From assembly GCF_004357995.1 (NCBI RefSeq), contig NZ_SMTK01000006.1, positions 1-64,000 of the forward strand: a DNA stretch of 64,000 bases, given 5' to 3'. Under the pieces are notes generated by a model that was not told the origin of the DNA, searched no databases, and saw nothing but the letters and a program-made list of their open reading frames with translations. Shown one piece after another: positions 62,922-64,000 of this stretch (position 1 is its first letter; each line of letters opens with the position of its first letter). Source of the DNA: Arthrobacter crusticola. GTDB taxonomy: Bacteria > Actinomycetota > Actinomycetes > Actinomycetales > Micrococcaceae. A program made the position numbers and the translations under genes.

Positions 62922-63622
62922 TCGGCCACCGCCTCCGTCTCGCCGATGTAGATGCCCTGGGCGTCATCGCGCACCACCGCGCCGTTGCGCAGCTCGACGA
63001 CCCGCTTGCGCATGGTGTTTACGATGTCGTCGTCGTGGGTGGCCATGACCACGGTGGTGCCGTTGGAGTTGATGCGGTCGAGCACCTTCATGATGCCCAT
63101 CGAGGTGGTGGGGTCGAGGTTTCCAGTCGGCTCGTCCGCGAGGAGGATACCGGGGCGGTTCACGATGGCGCGGGCGATCGCCACGCGCTGCTGCTCACCG
63201 CCGGAGAGTTCGTGCGGCATGCGGTTGTTTTTACCTTCGAGGCCCACGGTCTTGAGCACCTCGGGGACGGTCTCGCGAATGACCGCCCGGCTCTTGCCGA
63301 TGACCTGCATGGCGAAGGCGACGTTGGCGAAGACCGTCTTGTTGGGCAGCAGGCGGAAGTCCTGGAAGACGACCCCGATGCCGCGCCGGAGCCGGGGCAC
63401 GCGCCAGCTCGGAATATTGGCCACGTTCTGGCCTGCGACGTAGACGGCGCCGCGGGAGGCGCTGTCCTCCTTGAGCACGAGGCGGATGAAGGTCGACTTG
63501 CCCGAGCCCGAGGCTCCGACAAGGAACACAAACTCGGACCGGTCTACCTCGAGGGAGACTGAATCGAGCGCGGGGCGCGACGTGGCGTCGTACACCTTGG
63601 TGACGTTTTCGAATCGGATCAT
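62918..63622 (-). CDS. ftsE: Cell division ABC transporter ATP-binding protein FtsE
   Basis: The 234-residue ABC ATPase has Walker [15 protein letters not shown] near 40, the Q-loop [11 protein letters not shown], signature [14 protein letters not shown] and Walker [13 protein letters not shown]. It starts [20 protein letters not shown] as FtsE proteins do. It energises FtsX to trigger peptidoglycan hydrolysis at the septum. It is the first gene of the operon ftsE-ftsX-M23, about 310 bp downstream of prfB. Confidence 0.96.
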   Translation of the reverse strand: MIRFENVTKVYDATSRPALDSVSLEVDRSEFVFLVGASGSGKSTFIRLVLKEDSASRGAVYVAGQNVANIPSWRVPRLRRGIGVVFQDFRLLPNKTVFANVAFAMQVIGKSRAVIRETVPEVLKTVGLEGKNNRMPHELSGGEQQRVAIARAIVNRPGILLADEPTGNLDPTTSMGIMKVLDRINSNGTTVVMATHDDDIVNTMRKRVVELRNGAVVRDDAQGIYIGETEAVAE

Positions 63623-63936
63623 GACTACTCTGCGCCCATAGTGTCCAGCCGGTTCACGGGCATTTGCTGGAGGAAGGAAGCACCGGCTCCTCGACTATAG
63701 CCACGCCTCTTTGCCTTCCGGGACTACCGCACCGTGTGTCGGAAGTGAAAGTTGTTGCTTGAACACCACCCGGAACGGGACTGCCGCACCCCGCAAAGCA
63801 GCGTTCATGCTGCCTAATATAGGGCACCGCATGCCCGCCCGTTGAGGAAAGTGGCGCCCCGGGCGGGAAAGAAGCGCAGGAAACCGGCCAGAGGCGCCGC
63901 AGCATCCTGTGGACCCGGCATGCCGCGTGCCGGCGC
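63623..63936 (-). promoter_or_regulatory. Intergenic region between prfB and ftsE with a candidate promoter
   Basis: The 314 bp hold no recognisable gene. On the minus strand TATATT (63821-63816) is a good -10 hexamer for the ftsE operon, with no clear -35. A short CCGGCA/TGCCGG inverted pair just after the prfB stop may be part of its terminator. Nothing else was seen. Confidence 0.4.
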
Positions 63937-64000
63937 CTACTGGGCGTCGGCGTTGCGGTTGTTCGTGCGCCAGCGGATGCCGGCGTCAATGAAATCGTCG
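63937..64000 (-). CDS. prfB: Peptide chain release factor 2, C-terminal end (cut by window edge)
   Basis: Only the last 20 codons and the TAG stop are inside the window: DDFIDAGIRWRTNNRNADAQ. The LDDFIDAGIRWR-type tail is the standard C terminus of bacterial RF2. The prfB-ftsE-ftsX order is conserved widely, which supports the call. The GGQ and codon-recognition motifs lie outside the window. Confidence 0.85.
   Translation of the reverse strand, partial: DDFIDAGIRWRTNNRNADAQ

Overview
The window is chromosomal DNA from a high-GC actinobacterium, most likely a member of the Micrococcaceae (Arthrobacter-like). The signs are a Kgd/SucA-type 2-oxoglutarate decarboxylase with a fused acyltransferase domain, a GuaB1-type IMP dehydrogenase-like protein, the 24-residue ribosomal protein bL37, a SigR/RsrA redox sigma pair next to aroA-rsgA, an actinobacterial HisN, and the block prfB-ftsE-ftsX-M23 peptidase-smpB-ssrA.

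Layout. 1-5 kb: the 5' end of guaB1 (minus strand), kgd and an SGNH-fold protein. 5-11.5 kb: an oligopeptide-type ABC importer (lipoprotein, two permeases, fused double ATPase) behind a CRP-like site. 11.6-18 kb: a LacI regulator, a pair of LacI-type operators, and a carbohydrate ABC importer operon ending in a sugar isomerase and a Gfo/Idh/MocA dehydrogenase. 18-24 kb: an MDR oxidoreductase, bL37, RsrA and SigR (with a textbook SigR promoter), DoxX, aroA, rsgA and cspA. 24-26.4 kb: a formamidase cluster (AmiS-like amide channel, FmdB zinc ribbon, FmdA). 26.7-36.5 kb: hisN, a methyltransferase, a manganese-type ABC importer with a DtxR-family regulator, a YbdK-type ligase, a GH13 alpha-glucosidase and a membrane acyltransferase-like protein.

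36.8-59.1 kb is an accessory island of visibly lower GC. It ends exactly at the 3' end of ssrA (tmRNA). Beside ssrA lie four overlapping genes, three tyrosine-recombinase-like proteins and one small coiled-coil protein, an arrangement known from GInt islands and Tn554 relatives. The cargo looks like a defense island. It holds a 1260-residue protein joining a DUF4365 nuclease-like domain, a long helical-repeat region and a PIN-like nuclease domain; a divergent HEPN/Toprim-type protein; a wrecked EVE-HNH type IV restriction gene; a complete type I restriction-modification operon (hsdR-hsdM-hsdS); a small operon with a GIY-YIG nuclease and an orphan HicB-like protein; an XRE regulator; a metallophosphoesterase fragment; and a Schlafen/AlbA-type protein.

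59.1-64 kb returns to conserved chromosome: ssrA, a membrane protein, smpB, an EnvC-like M23 peptidase, ftsX, ftsE and the last codons of prfB. The most interesting candidate for an undescribed system is the divergent pair DUF4365-repeat-PIN plus Toprim at 37.1-42.3 kb. I saw no CRISPR array, rRNA or tRNA gene.
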